A DNA stretch of 37,240 nucleotides from Flammula alnicola (taxonomy: Eukaryota > Basidiomycota > Agaricomycetes > Agaricales > Strophariaceae): positions 1 through 37,240 of the forward strand of contig JADNRV010000416.1 in the NCBI GenBank assembly GCA_015499995.1, written 5' to 3'. Both the position numbers and the translations under genes were made by a program. This document shows, piece by piece, positions 9,525 to 21,229 of this stretch (positions are counted from its first letter, which is position 1; each line of letters starts with the position of its first letter). A model generated the notes under the pieces. The model was not told where the DNA came from and did not search any database. It worked only from the letters and a program-made list of their open reading frames with translations.

Positions 9525-9744
9525 TACAGGGTCTTGCATAAAAACGTAGAGTCAATCATTCTCAGAGGTCTGTTTGTACAGCTTTGTGTAGGTATAAAAA
9601 CGGATATCACGCTTTCCCGCTACAGCAACTTTGTGACTGATGAGTGACAAGATCATCAATCTTTCTTTTTTTGGTGGGTGGCAACGCTGTACAAACAAAT
9701 GCGTAGTGAATGATTGACTCTACGTTTTTTTGCAAGACCCTGTA
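9525..9744. mobile_element. Tc1/mariner-type MITE
   Basis: Element 9527-9742 (216 bp) flanked by TA on both sides (9525-9526, 9743-9744). Long terminal inverted repeats begin CAGGGTCTTGCA and continue through ACGTAGAGTCAATCATT with about one mismatch; weaker pairing (TTTGTACAGC) continues inward. TA target duplication and the CAGGGT start fit the Tc1/mariner superfamily. No coding capacity, so it depends on a transposase made elsewhere. It inserted into the third unit of the 92-bp repeat. Confidence 0.88.
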
Positions 9745-9911
9745 ATTCTTGTTCAACTTGCGTTCTTGTCGATCACCTTATAACGTATTTTCGAATCTTG
9801 TACTTGTTTCAAATTCTAATTTATAATATCACTAGTGCACTGCAAAATTTTCAATAGCCACCTTGTGCAATAAAACCAAGGTGACTGCTCGAAAGCGGTA
9901 CAGTTTCATAC

Positions 9912-10134
9912 CTGTAGGCTTGGGTTTGTGTGCCTCCGAGTCCATGCAGTGGACCTTCAGCGTGTATTGACTGGTGAACCGCCGATCGCATCCGATGATA
10001 ACGCACGGGAAGCGTCGGCGCTGAAGTTGAGGGTCAACAACAGCGGTCCGCATTGGTGAAGCCTCCCGCGAGGGCAAGCGTTTTACCTATGGGGTGTCCA
10101 AATTCGAACAAGAGGCAGCGGGAGAATGCGACAT
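9912..10134 (-). pseudogene. C2H2 zinc-finger gene fragment
   Basis: Minus-strand exon 10020-9912 encodes RRFPCVIIGCDRRFTSQYTL... ending VHCMDSEAH, a single C2H2 finger (C-x4-C-x12-H-x6-H). It is bounded by a plausible acceptor (CTTCAG) and donor (GTATGA). An ATG at 10134 opens a 48-nt candidate first exon with a good donor (GTAAAA), but that frame ends in TAG at the junction. I see no downstream exon before the MITE and repeat array. Most likely the remains of a zinc-finger gene; a functional gene with exons I missed is possible. Confidence 0.4.
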
Positions 10135-11586
10135 AGATGACTGCGGCGAATGCAACTAGGGGTTGCCAAGTAGACGAGGAAGAAGGAAATTGGTGCGGTA
10201 AGGAGGTCGTGAAATTGAAGTTAAAGACTTAAAGTAGAATATTCGTGTAGATTCAGCTGGGGAGAGAAGCCTGGGATGCTATGAGCGACGAGATCCAGTT
10301 AGTCGATAGAATATGAAGCTGTTTCTTTGTTCAGCTCAACCTAGCCCTTCCAAGAAGTGTAAAATCAGTGACGATGTAGGACGCTTTGAAATCATAATAC
10401 CTTCGCCTGTCTTCTCTAAACATAGTTGTCTCTATACATAAGTAGTCTCTGAAATGGTGAGCCTTATCCTTATGACACTTAAGGCGTAACAAATGTGACT
10501 GATGCAGCAAGGCGCTGGAGACGCAGTCGACCTTTTATAAAGAAAAGCTAGTCTAAACTAGCAACCCGGAAAATAACCCATCGAGTAGCCGCTCTATTTT
10601 AGGTGAAATTGCACCTGAATTCTTCTAACACCATCGAAGAAAATATACAACTTGAATTGTGATCCTTTCACCATCGTCTAGAGGTCGGGGGATTTTCAAA
10701 TTGGTCGATCTGAAATCAGGTTGATAAATCTTCCACTACCTTACCATATCCCGCTTTCTACTATGACACGATTTCAGACTCGGAGTGAATAGCCTCCACG
10801 CCGATCTTGAGGACTGAAGAGTTATAGATTAGCGCTGCAGACGCTGACTTGCTGGCGGTTGTTGTGTACGTACATTGGATGTCAGACCGTACTGCGAGTG
10901 GGCCGACTCGGATGTCCAACTTGTCGCACGAAAGGCGACAGAGTGGATGCGAGTGGCGAGCTGGATTTGCACCTTGGTTCGTGACTGTCCTGGCAGACAC
11001 ACAGGTCGTACTGCGTCGCAGAATCTCGTTGGTACCGGGATCCAACGCGCCTAAATCACGCCAAACATGGTTCGGAAACTCTTGATTGTTCCCATTGAAA
11101 GAATGGCCTTCAAGAGATGCAGCAAGAACATGAAATTAAGATGTTGACGAGGCGTGAAGCAGGATCCGGGAGCAATCAATGACAACAAACACTTATCTGA
11201 TCCTTATCTAATCTAGACGACTGGGGAAAAACGTGGCTAAATACATAGGCGCCCGTTGCTGGCTCTCATACGTATCTGGTTACCTGACGAACTTTGGACG
11301 AATTTCAGGTAACTGACATTATGTAGTCCTTTCCATTCACGCAAAAAGACCCGAAAAGACGATGACCTCATTCGTGTTCCATTCACGCACTCCCTGACGC
11401 CATTCAACTTGTCTGAGATATGTATAAGTATTAAGCATGCTCAGGAATTGAAAAGACAAGGTGTTAATGCATTAGCATCAATCAGACGTAAATTTACGGG
11501 GAAAAGATAGCTTCCTCTTCAGAGATGTCCGCCCAGTAATGACTGAGGAATGTCAAGAAAGTGTATATATACCTAACCTTGGTCAA
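10135..11586. other. Long intergenic stretch with F-box 3' flank
   Basis: About 1.45 kb with no supported gene. A 94-codon minus-strand frame (11045-10761) starts at a non-ATG codon and has no recognisable domain. The last 160 bases (from about 11425) are the 3' flank of the F-box gene and are the part duplicated at 6790-6930. Confidence 0.4.
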
Positions 11587-13085
11587 TCAATAAGTAGATC
11601 CCTCTGTTGGATCTATTTCATGTTCCTTTCCCAAAGTCCACGACTCCTTTGCCCGCAGAGTTTCTCTGTGATGCGTCACTTGAATTCCCATTGCTATAAG
11701 AATATTTCGGTCTGATTTCGAAATCCCACGACATGATTTATCGAGTTCGAGGTCAAATTGCTGATCCGGCGCTTTCTGCAAGATGCTTTCCGCCATCTGG
11801 ATTATCGCCTTTCCATGCAAGGGAGAACTTGATCCGAGATAGGCAAACCGGGATAAAATAAGTCGTCCCCAAGTCGAATAGGTCTTCAGCAGCGCGTTGT
11901 CAAAGTCATTGCTAACCACACCCTTGTTTTTTTGCAAACAGTGGAGCGCGATGCTGTCCAATTGTGGGAATGGTATTGCTCGCACTTCATCACATCCCAG
12001 GAGCCATTCCCAGGTATCGCGCGGCATGTATGCATCTATGATTGCGAGACGGCGAAGTGCAGGTGAGCACGGCGCAAGCTTGGCAAGAGCGGCGGTCAGT
12101 AGGCCTGGAAACCATTCCACCCATGCCACCTCCCTTCCGTAATACTCGTCGCACCGTGTCCCATCCATTTGAAGATCCTCCAGTAGGGGGGCATCCATGA
12201 GGTGTAATAGGTCCGCTCCAATCCCTGGGACTGTCACCGCCATTCGAGTAAGACGGGCAAGCGATACAGGAACGTTTACAATAACGGAGCCATAGGGTGG
12301 GCTTGGAATATAGCAAGGTACATCCACCGCCTCGTGTGTGAACACGCCGTGCTCTTTACACCAAAACGTTTCCAGGTTCGGGGTGTGGAGAAGAAATTGA
12401 GCGATCTGGTATACGCCGGGGTAGCCACACGACCATGACCCTGTTCCGTCGAGAACGAGGGTACGAAGTGAAGGTAGAGATGACTCAAGGTATGGTATAC
12501 ATTTTGGAAACAAAGGAAGGACGAGGGATGTCAACGCAGGAAATATCTTCCCTATACGCGTAAGCAACATCTCTGGATCGAGCGGTCGTCGTTCATCTTT
12601 CGAATCTTCATCGTCGTCGGGTCGGAGGAATAATTCACGTAACTCTGGTAGGACTGCAGGGGTAGGATGTAAGAGGACGCTATGAAGGGCTGTTCCTGCG
12701 CGAATCACGGTGTCCGTGCTTATATCGAGAGTGCGAACATGAGTCCTGTGCAAGGCCAGTGTCGGCCACAAATCAACTCGAGTGTCAGCCGATTGGTCCA
12801 CACGAATGGTGACATCGATGGGATACGATTTTGTTCGTTCGAGGCGGCTGCTCAGGAATGAAGCACCCTTGGATGTAATCTGTTGTGGCCTTATGTGGAT
12901 CGAACTCCACATCGAGGGCATGGAATAGACGATGTCACGGAGGGTGCGGCACACTAGCAAGAGTGTTTTTGAGTCCGAGTTGTTTTTGGAAATTACTTCG
13001 ACCAGCATTTCGACGGGAAGAGAAAGCAATGAGATGGGGTCCGTGTCATCTTGGACGATCGAGTTGAGTTACTAGTCTTGTCCAT
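11587..13085 (-). CDS. F-box domain protein, single exon, probable one-base gap near the start
   Basis: Agaricomycete-type F-box protein: the N-terminal ISLLSLPVEMLVEVI...LLLVCRTLRDIVYSMPSMWSSIHI is an F-box that should dock a target-binding protein onto SCF ubiquitin ligase (inferred from family). The rest is Leu-rich with LRR-like segments (LPSLRTLVLDGT, LEDLQMDGT, LRRLAIIDAY). The long frame begins without an ATG; a good ATG at 13085 is in another frame and joins it if one C is restored in the CCCC at 13036-13039, giving ...KMTRTPISLLSLPVEML and 499 aa. Otherwise translation would start at the Met inside the F-box. The stop is at 11587-11589. Divergent from the next gene; its 3' end is duplicated at 6790-7119. 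Confidence 0.8.
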
Positions 13086-13379
13086 GATAAAATCTACAAA
13101 AATCAAATAGCATCAGAGCGGCGCGGAGCGCCGGACGATGTTGAGAACTATGGACGCCGGACTCGGGCCGAATGGCCGAATATAAAAGACTCGTGCTAAT
13201 TATTTGTATCTATTTATTTCTAAGGCCGAAGAGAACGTGGGACTAAGTTCTACCTACGCAACAAGCGCATCGCCCTTGATCTCTAAACTCTACCCCACTA
13301 TTCGCCTACCACTCTCACGGGAAACCAAGAGACCGAGGAAATTATACGCAAGCAGGACTTGTAACCTCGAAAGTAACAC
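13086..13379. promoter_or_regulatory. Shared divergent promoter
   Basis: 294 bp between the starts of the F-box gene (-) and the RD-rich gene (+). It contains TATAAAAG at 13181-13188, oriented for the plus-strand gene about 190 bp before its ATG. Confidence 0.45.
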
Positions 13380-15324
13380 ATGACACCTCCACCGCCCTTA
13401 AAGTTCGGGCAACGCGAGTTATTCAACGACTCGTTTCTGTCATTTCTCCGGTGGAATAATAAATCTCAGCCGGGGCCTCCGGGAGGCCCACACTCTCCGG
13501 ACTCGCAAGCGCCACAGCAGATATCGAATAGACATGGAAATGGACACGGACAGAGAGACGAGGGCCTTGCAGAGAAGAAGGCGCTTTGGCAGGACGGGTT
13601 GCAACTGTTAGATAGGACGAAGGATATGCTTGAGATGGGCTCGCATGTTATTGGCAAGGATGCCACGAAGAGGTTGAGGAAGGAAGCGGCAAAGTCAGTT
13701 TATATCATTTATTTCTCTTCGAATGGGCGGACGCTAACGCCGAGTGTAGATTGACGAAGAATGCTCCTTCTAAATCTAAGCTTCCCAAGAAACCCCTTGC
13801 CGAAATTGCTGCCTTCCAACAGAATGCGAAGGCACTCTTCCAAGAGGTTGAGGTGTGTCATTATTTACGCCCTTATTGAAACACGGGCTCACACACCTAG
13901 TAGAACATTCTCAGAGAATTCGAACACCCAGCACAATACCCCGTCCAACAATCACAGCAGCACGCACAAGAGATGGAACGACGGTCAATGACAAGATCAC
14001 GCTCCGAGTCACCGCCCCCACTTCCCAGGAAACCACCCTCCCCAAAAGTCACTTTCACCGCGGAAATGAAACCCGAGTCCAATGTTAACCTCTCACGGAA
14101 CGGTTCGTCTCGGCGGGGCTTGGAGCCAAGAGAACAACAACAAGCTGTAGATTTGGCACGGCAGGAGAGTGTCAAACCGCCCTCCTCGTCTCGACATGCA
14201 GACGTTTCCCGGTCATCTTCCCAGGTCCGTTTCTTTTGAATTGCATGGCTGCGTGGAAGACTTAACTGAGTGCTGCTCTAGAGGGTTCCAGATCAGGATC
14301 GATCAAGAAAATACGAAAGAGGCGAACGGAGAGACGACGATAGATACAAATACCAAGACGACCCAAAACGCTCAGACTCGAAGCGCTACACTTCAGACGT
14401 AAGCTCCTCATTCATGATTGTATACAACAAGATACTTATTGTTTTTTTTAGCGCCACCGAAGTGAAAGTAAGGACCGCTCTGACTCTTACAAAGACCGAG
14501 ACAAGGATTATCGACCTTCCCACACGCGTCACTATTCCGACACACGAGACTACAACAAAGACTATCGCTACGAAAGCCGCTCTCGGCGATACGACGACCG
14601 CGACCGCGACCGGGAACGAAGCAGGCGGGACACCGACCGCGAGGCTCGTAAAGGTGACTCCTCTCGCGTAGACCCCCCATTACGTGTCGTCCACGAGGAC
14701 GCGCCACTGTCCGCTGCGCACGGTGGAGCTGGTGGTGTCCCATTCTCTCCTACCTACGTGCCCTATCCCGGTCAAGCAGACGACTCTGCGAGAAAGCGCT
14801 CCGACCGCAACAGAGAGCGGGACCCAGACAGGTATCGGGACAGAGATCGGGAGCGTGAACGGGAGCGGGAGAGAGACCGCGATCGTGATCGTGATCGGAA
14901 CCGCGACCGTGATCGAGATCGTCGGCGGGACGACTACGACAAATCGTACAGGCGCGACGACGATTATTACAAGTCGCGTCCGTATGATAAGTATGGCAAG
15001 TCGTCGAGGCGGTCCGAGGATGAGTATAGGTCGGGGTCGGGGCGGCATCGTGACTATCCTGAAGAGAGAGACAGGGAGAGGGATAGAGACAGAGACAAGG
15101 ATAGGTATCGCGACAGAGACCGCGACAGAGACAGGGATAGAGACAGGGATAGAGACAGGGACAGGGAAAGAGATAGGGATAAAGGACGACATCGCACTGA
15201 AGAAATACCACCACCGCCTCCAGACCCCGAAGGAGATCCTTCAGCGTCCAAGTTCCAGGAAGTCTTTTCTCCGCCAGAGCAAGCTATCGGCGAGCTGCCT
15301 CCTCGATCAGAAGCTGCAGCTTGA
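13380..15324 (+). CDS. Arg/Asp-rich (RD/RE repeat) protein, likely nuclear
   Basis: Five exons: 13380-13693, 13750-13852, 13904-14224, 14282-14398, 14452-15324; 1728 nt, 575 aa, all phases agree. The N-terminal half has a Pro-rich stretch, then a basic helical region (AEKKALWQDGLQLLDRTKDM... and LTKNAPSKSKLPKKPLAEI) and an RS/Pro segment (RRSMTRSRSESPPPLPRKPP). From about residue 260 it becomes highly charged: many RD, ER, RS and Tyr-Asp pairs, then long (DR)n/(ER)n runs at about 14810-15180. It ends IPPPPPDPEGD...RSEAAA. Such mixed-charge RD/RS tracts are common in splicing and RNA-binding proteins that enter nuclear speckles, so a nuclear RNA role is inferred. I do not recognise an RRM or other catalytic domain. 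Confidence 0.8.
14830..15185 (+). repeat. Coding minisatellite of GACAGAGA/CGTGATCG-type units
   Basis: Two blocks inside the last exon of the RD-rich gene, about 14830-14940 (cgtgatcgtgatcg-like hexamers) and 15060-15185 (gacagagacagg-like units). Both are multiples of six bases and encode alternating Arg with Asp or Glu. Such arrays readily change length between strains without breaking frame. Confidence 0.8.
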
Positions 15325-16558
15325 GGTGGAAACTCATTCTATCTCCTATACCTATAACCCCCCAATGGACAGTATTCCTGGCTTTTTATTCCACTTCGCT
15401 AATTATTTTTCGCTCGCTCTTTTCCTCTTCTCAATGTACAGGTGTTTTGTTATCTATAGCTTTTCCAGTCCTTCTCTCGATCTACTCGTATGTAGGTGGA
15501 AGCTACGTATTTATGTATTTCCTCTCTCGTTTCATGTGTTATATATTACTGTAGTCTGTATGAATGTACTGTTCCAATTTGCCACCGCACTGAAAGACGA
15601 TCTTAGGCGCCACAGACGGAAGCAAATTTAAGGGAGTCTATTTATAGCCGCGGCGCTGTTCATTTCATCCTTTGACAGATTATGTTCAGAGCGACCTTTC
15701 TTCCATTCCAAAGGTCAAAGATGGACACATATTTCCATCGATAGCTTTCTTGACTATGCTTACAGCGTCGGCTACTTTCAACTTGTGACGATGAAGTGGT
15801 CAATAGCACAATATAAATATATCGAGCTCATTACTATGTGAATCTACTTACATTAATTACCTTTCTGAATGAATGCCTTTTTTCTTTTTCTTTTTCTTCC
15901 GTTCCGGTGGGTTTAGTCAAGCTAAAGACTCATCGTCGCTTCTATGACAAACTTTACTTTTAAATTCCCACAGCAGGGTTGTTTATGTCTAGAAATGCGG
16001 TTTATTTCGGATGTCCCATCCCATTTTTTTTTTGCACCTTCATTGTACAACGTTAACGCGTCCACTGGCAGCTCGCAATTGCTTGAAGTATGCAAAGCTT
16101 TCAAGTTATCTGAAAAGCTTTATCCTTGGAGCTTTATTTTCTTCTTGACGTCGTACAAATTAATCAGTAAACGGGTCATAAGGAACCACAGATTGAAAGT
16201 CCAAGAGAGTCCATAAGCTTGACGCAAGTCTACGGAATGTACACGTCTGAAGAGGCCCTTGAATTTTGTCTTTGCGCTAATTATGTACAGGCCAGCAATT
16301 GCGTTAGGAAGCAGTGCGGTGCAACCCATTGTCCTTTATTGCCTTTTGTGGGTCCTGGGCACTGGAAGGAAGAGGCACATGTATAAGTATTTTACAAGTG
16401 AGCACTCAGTACTCAGCAGCGGTATATTTAGTTCACAATTGCTTTATACATTATACTGTCCAAGGAATACATGACAAACTACAAGAATTATCGAGTGCGC
16501 TAAGCAAACTGCGTACATACGGAGGTCCTGTGGATTATAATGAATCTCCTCAACAAGA
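15325..16558. other. Intergenic stretch between convergent genes
   Basis: About 1.2 kb between the 3' ends of the RD-rich gene and the acidic-tail secreted protein gene. It holds a pyrimidine tract near 15880-15900 and a poly-T run near 16025. Open frames on both strands are short and unsupported. Confidence 0.45.
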
Positions 16559-17573
16559 CTAATCCAAATCCTCGAGCTCAAAATCTGCATATTGACGTTC
16601 AAATAGACCTTCCGACTCTGGTTGAAATTCCCGCTCGTAAACCTCCATATCTTGTTCCCAGTTCCGCTTGTAAACCTGCGGAGTGTCCTCTCGTTCCGCG
16701 ATTTCCGGGATGTAATGGTCTCGCTCGTAAACCTCGATGTCTCGTTCCCAGTCCCTTTCGTAAATATCCGGAACGTCGTCTCTCTCCATCATTTCTGGGT
16801 CGTAATAGTCGCGCTCAGAGAACTCGGAGACAAAGTCGTCAAAGTCCCTGGCGTAGATCTCCTCGTCGACGTCCCGCTCCTCGATCTCCATGTCGTTAAG
16901 CGCACGCTCCAAAATCTCCAAATGCAGATCCAGGTCGCGGGCATCGAGTGCGAGGTCCTCATTGAGTGCCCGCTCGAGGATGGCAGACTCCGACCCGAGA
17001 TCGTCGCGGCCGTAGTACTGCTCTGCTGCACTCTCCGCGAAACTGGCGACCTTGCCGAGCGTGCGTAGCTTCTTCGACGCTTTGGCCAACTTCTTCATCT
17101 GCTTGACCGTCTTCAACAGCTTCTTCAAGCTCTTCTTGGGACTGCGGGCAATGAGCTCTTCCAACTCGGCCATGTCGTCGATGTCCCTCGCTGAGAGGCT
17201 GCGGTGGCTTATGGCTGGACCCTCTTCGCGCAGGACCATCTTCGCAATTTTGAACGCTGTTTTGGCGATCTTGGGCCCCCATTCTTTGAGGCCTTTCACG
17301 AATTGACTTGGGCTTATAACATGGATTTTGGGCAGGTGGATTTTGGGCAGGTGGACGTGAATTCGTGGTTCACGAATTTCAAGCTCCTGAAGATCGCGCC
17401 TGCATAGGTCAACCAGAAGAAACCTTAGCATATGTGCCAATGTGAAATGGAGAGCTTTTCTAAAAAAAAACGTACACTTCAACTTCTTCCCATGCCTCAG
17501 GCGCGAAAGGAGTCGCGATAGCAGGGACCACGAGGAGGACAGTGACAACAAACGAAGTGGAGATTTGAACCAT
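16559..17573 (-). CDS. Secreted protein with basic amphipathic middle and acidic 30-residue repeats
   Basis: Exons 17573-17476 and 17399-16559 (intron 17475-17400, donor GTACGT), 939 nt, 312 aa. Residues 1-21 (MVQISTSFVVTVLLVVPAIAT) are a signal peptide. Residues about 44-60 carry PKIH repeats. Residues about 64-88 and 114-147 are strongly basic and can form amphipathic helices (FVKGLKEWGPKIAKTAFKIA; SPKKSLKKLLKTVKQMKKLA). The C-terminal half is strongly acidic: ILERALN occurs twice, then three tandem units of about 30 residues (about 213-243, 244-273, 274-303) with the shared pattern (D/E)IYxRDxxxD...ERDxYxPExxERxDxP. There are no cysteines in the mature chain. I do not recognise the family. 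TATAAAAG lies on the minus strand at about 17710-17703. Confidence 0.8.
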
Positions 17574-18390
17574 TTGAGATAGATTATAAAGAGAGGCGGT
17601 GTAAGTTGAATAAGAGATTAAGTGCGATCAACGCGATGTCTTGTAGAGGGGATCCTGAGGATTTGAGACCAGCTGAAGAAACCGAGTCCAGTCGCTACTC
17701 TCTTTTATACCGCAATACAGCCACAAGTCAGGCTGCATAACTTGTCCTGTTTCACAAGCGGAAAATACGCCAGTCTGTAGGCGGTGCTATTTGAGTGCCA
17801 ACGTTAACGTTGTCAATTCTTGACATACGTTTTACCGTTCTACGTTGACCATATGCAAGGGACCGTCGGACCCAATGGTCTGATTTGGTAGATAATCCGT
17901 CGCCCCTTGTTGCGGCATGTCGAAAATAGAGCATACACACGGAAGTATGGTTTCTTCTCGTATATTGGCAAGGCCAGTAGCCTATCCGTCGATTCCTGCA
18001 AGCTATTGAAGGCCGCACAACTCCAAGAAAGCTGGAGGAATATCTAGAGAACCGACAAATGGCGGCAGTGAAGCAGAATCTAAAAATAGATGCCCGACGG
18101 TTTATCCGCCGATCCTGTGTTGTCGCATCACAGAGATAAAAAAAACATAAAACATACATACCCCTTCAGACAAAGGCACAAAGAATCGACCAGTGAGAAA
18201 TGAAGGGCTAATGTAAGCCGGATCTTCCAACGATAGAAAACGGTTTTCCCAGTGTCGACAGGTCTTGCGGGCATGGCCATCTAGCGTTCTTTGCGGCGAG
18301 AAGAGCAAGCAGAGTCGAGTTAAAATATCCATGGCGATGTTATTAGAAAGCATTATTACTGGATCAATATGAAAACAGATAGCAGGAAGG
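17574..18390. other. Intergenic stretch
   Basis: Contains the promoter of the acidic-tail secreted protein gene and the GUP1 3' flank. Minus-strand frames (18353-18102, beginning MLSNNIAMDILTRLC, and 18159-17752) could be joined by a GTATGT...CACAG intron but match no family I know, and the join soon hits a stop. Not called as a gene. Confidence 0.4.
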
Positions 18391-20686
18391 CTAACACCTC
18401 CGAACGATGCCTTGTCTCAACTCTTCCTCCCTAAAGAAACAACAACAATCAGAAATTAAGTTCAAGGAGAGCAATGTAAGTTTTATTTAAAAAAAATGAG
18501 ACGCACCGATACTCAAACATAAGCTGTATGCCCACAAACATACAGCATGACGACAGCGTCATGAACCGTATCCCCTCCCAAGTCCCAAACAGTTGGGAGA
18601 AAAAGAACTTGACGCCGTCAGTGCCGACGACGAAGCCAACGAGGTTCGCGGCCACCATCATGAGCATGTTGAACACGGCGCCTATAGCGCAGACATGTCT
18701 GTACCATGGGTATTTGCCATACTAAGAAGAGAAAAGGAGCACAACAGGAATCGATGGTTATGTTTGGGAACGATAAAGAAAAGGCCCAGACGTACTTTCG
18801 ATTGAGGTAGGATATACCTTGCTGCCAGCTCAGGAACGACGAACAGGCTGATGAGCCAACCCCAGGCCAACAGGCGGAAAGTCAGGTCATGCCACAGGGC
18901 CACGAACGAGAACACCAGGACGGTGTTCACCATGACGTTCTTGGAGCCGCCCAATGGCACATAAATATACCTGTGGAACGCACAACATTCAGTTATCGAT
19001 ATGGCGCAGGTCAACTGGAGTCGACGTACCGAATAATCCACAAATTATAACTGCGATGCCAACTTCTCCAGAACCCAAACGTCGAGTAATTGTTCACCAT
19101 ACACCGAACCATGTTTTCAGGTGGGTCAATCCCGTCCAACAGCGCCCATGCACGGAAAAACCTCCATGGAATGAGGAGCTAGCGCAAGAAGATTGGGTCA
19201 AATCCTTGGCTCCAGATAGGAAAATATATCTTACCTTGAGCCAGACTACAATCAGGTTCCAAAACCCAATCATCGCTATTTCTGCAGACGAATCGCCGAT
19301 CCAGGCTTTGCGGTCCTTGATGGCGACGACATACATGAAGTGCAAAATGTACTCCATGGTCATGTAACAAAATACGAAACGCAGCAAGTACATCATATTG
19401 TACCGTTTGCTAATCGATATCGGTTTTCGGTGCTTCAGGGAGACGTCAGCTTATGAGACAAGGAAATGGGGGACTAACTTTAACTAACCTGCCAGATGAA
19501 GTCGTTGAAGGTTATAATAGGGCCCGCGATATACAATGGTGGGTATAGAACGTATGACACGTAGTTCATGGCGGAATATTGCTCTTCGCTATGAGGAACA
19601 GTAACGCGTTGTTTTTCGGTTGGCTCTGTTATGGCAGCCTGCTGAATCAAAAAAATTTGTTCGTGAGAGGGACGATGGGATTAAGGGAGAAACGTACCCA
19701 CATCTGCATTTTCTGGCGTTTTGCAGGCCCAGTAGTAGTCCATATTGAAAGATATGAGGCGAAGCATGGTGATATTAAAGTTCACATGCCATCGAGGGTA
19801 TATACCGGAAAATGAGTCCTAATGACGAGTAAGCATAGTAACATTTTTCTGAAAGATAAAAGACTCGCCATAGCAGCTAAACCTGGTAGAATGTCCCCGA
19901 AACGATACCCATGGTATAACTCGTTGGCAAAGAGGACAAGCCCATTGAACAACCAAGTCAAAAATGGTGCCAACCGCGACCCACGACATTTTTTGGCAAT
20001 GAGATAGTTGATCGACATTATGAAGAGTATCTTCAGCGAGCTTGAGCCATGCAGGGCGATGATCATAAGGATCGAAAGAACCGCATTGGTTGGAATTAGA
20101 TAGAAGTTGGAGTTCGTCCTGTTTGCACGGAGATGTCTCGCGATGTACTTGATGGCAAGGTACCCAAAGGCAGCTTTGCATAGTACGCCAAGGTTGTCAC
20201 GAAAGGACCGGTACTGAGCATCACTGTTATCCTGACGAAAGTCAGCTGTGTGTAGAGGACGAAGCTGCATTGAACTCACCACCAGCCGGCCATGCAACCA
20301 ACCTTGCGACAACCTGGACGAGTAAAAAGGGTAATTTCGATGTGTGGCTATTAAAAAAATCAACTTTCCGTCTCGCAGAATGATACTGAATACTCACACT
20401 GGCTGAGGGATATCGGTATCCATACCATGGCGGGAATGGCGAAAATGGCTACCACATAGTAGAATCTGAACTCCGGGGTATTCCAACGGGGGGAAATCTG
20501 AGAAATATCCTTTGCAACATTCTCCCGGAATGCTGAAGGGATATGGACAGTTAGACGCGCGATCCCGTGTGCACTTGGTGTCTCTTGTGACTTTTCCGGG
20601 CTCATAGCTGGCGTAGGTGTAAACGGTGGATATGTTTGGGTATCACTGCGTGGGTATGTCGGTGAGTGTATTGGCAGGATTGACAT
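18391..20686 (-). CDS. GUP1: MBOAT-family acyltransferase GUP1
   Basis: GUP1 is a multi-pass ER membrane O-acyltransferase that remodels GPI-anchor lipids in yeast and influences glycerol uptake and wall integrity. Ten exons: 20686-20398, 20347-20280, 20231-19869, 19818-19702, 19641-19489, 19432-19235, 19178-19030, 18970-18796, 18721-18507, 18430-18391; 1767 nt, 588 aa. Hallmarks: [50 protein letters not shown], the MBOAT block [14 protein letters not shown] (His about 437), [12 protein letters not shown], and [17 protein letters not shown] with the conserved catalytic His (about 473). It ends in the short charged tail [13 protein letters not shown]. Intron 3 (19868-19819) works only with a GC donor. 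In-frame extension upstream of 20686 was not needed; the ATG gives a normal Ser/Pro-rich cytosolic N-terminus. Confidence 0.93.
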
Positions 20687-21229
20687 TGCTAGTACTGCAT
20701 GTTCGAGGTAGAGCGCATTGGCGATGAGTTGGAAGGAATTTGGAAGAAAAAGACAACAATTTAGCTGCTATGTTCCTTTGGAGAATGACTATTACGTAAT
20801 TAAAAAACTGATGATGGCGAATATTCCAACCCGACCAATATTCAGAGCAGAAATTCGAACTTGAACAGGACTGCAGAGCCGTTATCATGGTTCCGCTGAC
20901 ATACTGTACAAATTGGAACATGTCCAGTTGGTAACATCCAACCCTGGGACGGTTTTTTCTTTTCACCAAGTAACCAGCAGCGCAAAAGCGGGACATGACT
21001 CTCAAACTGCCAGCTTTCACGGGAGGGCAATTAAGGCCAACACTGCTCGGTCAATGGAGCTTCGTTGAGCCACCGTGCAGGAATTCTACCAGCCATCTAA
21101 TTTTCCAGTCGGTCGGCTCTCTTCAGCATTGGCCAAATACCGGGTATCGGAATGTAAGCAATCTTTCAAAATTCTAATGGAATTATTCAAAGTCCTGATA
21201 CCTTTTCTTCGTCTTGCTAGGACACATCA
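20687..21229. other. Intergenic stretch upstream of GUP1
   Basis: Upstream region of GUP1 and of the pseudogene on the opposite strand. A 125-codon minus-strand frame (21020-20643) overlaps the GUP1 start and has no recognisable domain. Nothing else seen. Confidence 0.4.

Noticed and set aside
10660..10735. Possible decayed tRNA with A-box-like (TCGTCTAGAGG) and B-box-like (GGTCGATCT) motifs
   Set aside because: No acceptor stem or anticodon arm can be paired convincingly.
14680..15214. Long minus-strand and alternative-frame open frames over the RD-rich exon
   Set aside because: They are shadows of six-base coding repeats and have low-complexity translations; the plus frame joins perfectly to upstream exons.
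17752..18353. Two minus-strand frames joined as a gene downstream of GUP1
   Set aside because: A splice is possible but the joined frame stops quickly and no domain is recognisable.
19819..19882. Canonical GT donor (GTTTAG) for GUP1 intron 3
   Set aside because: It gives a frame shift into the conserved GIYPRWH block, while the GC donor 14 bases on keeps frame and gives a 50-nt intron like its neighbours.
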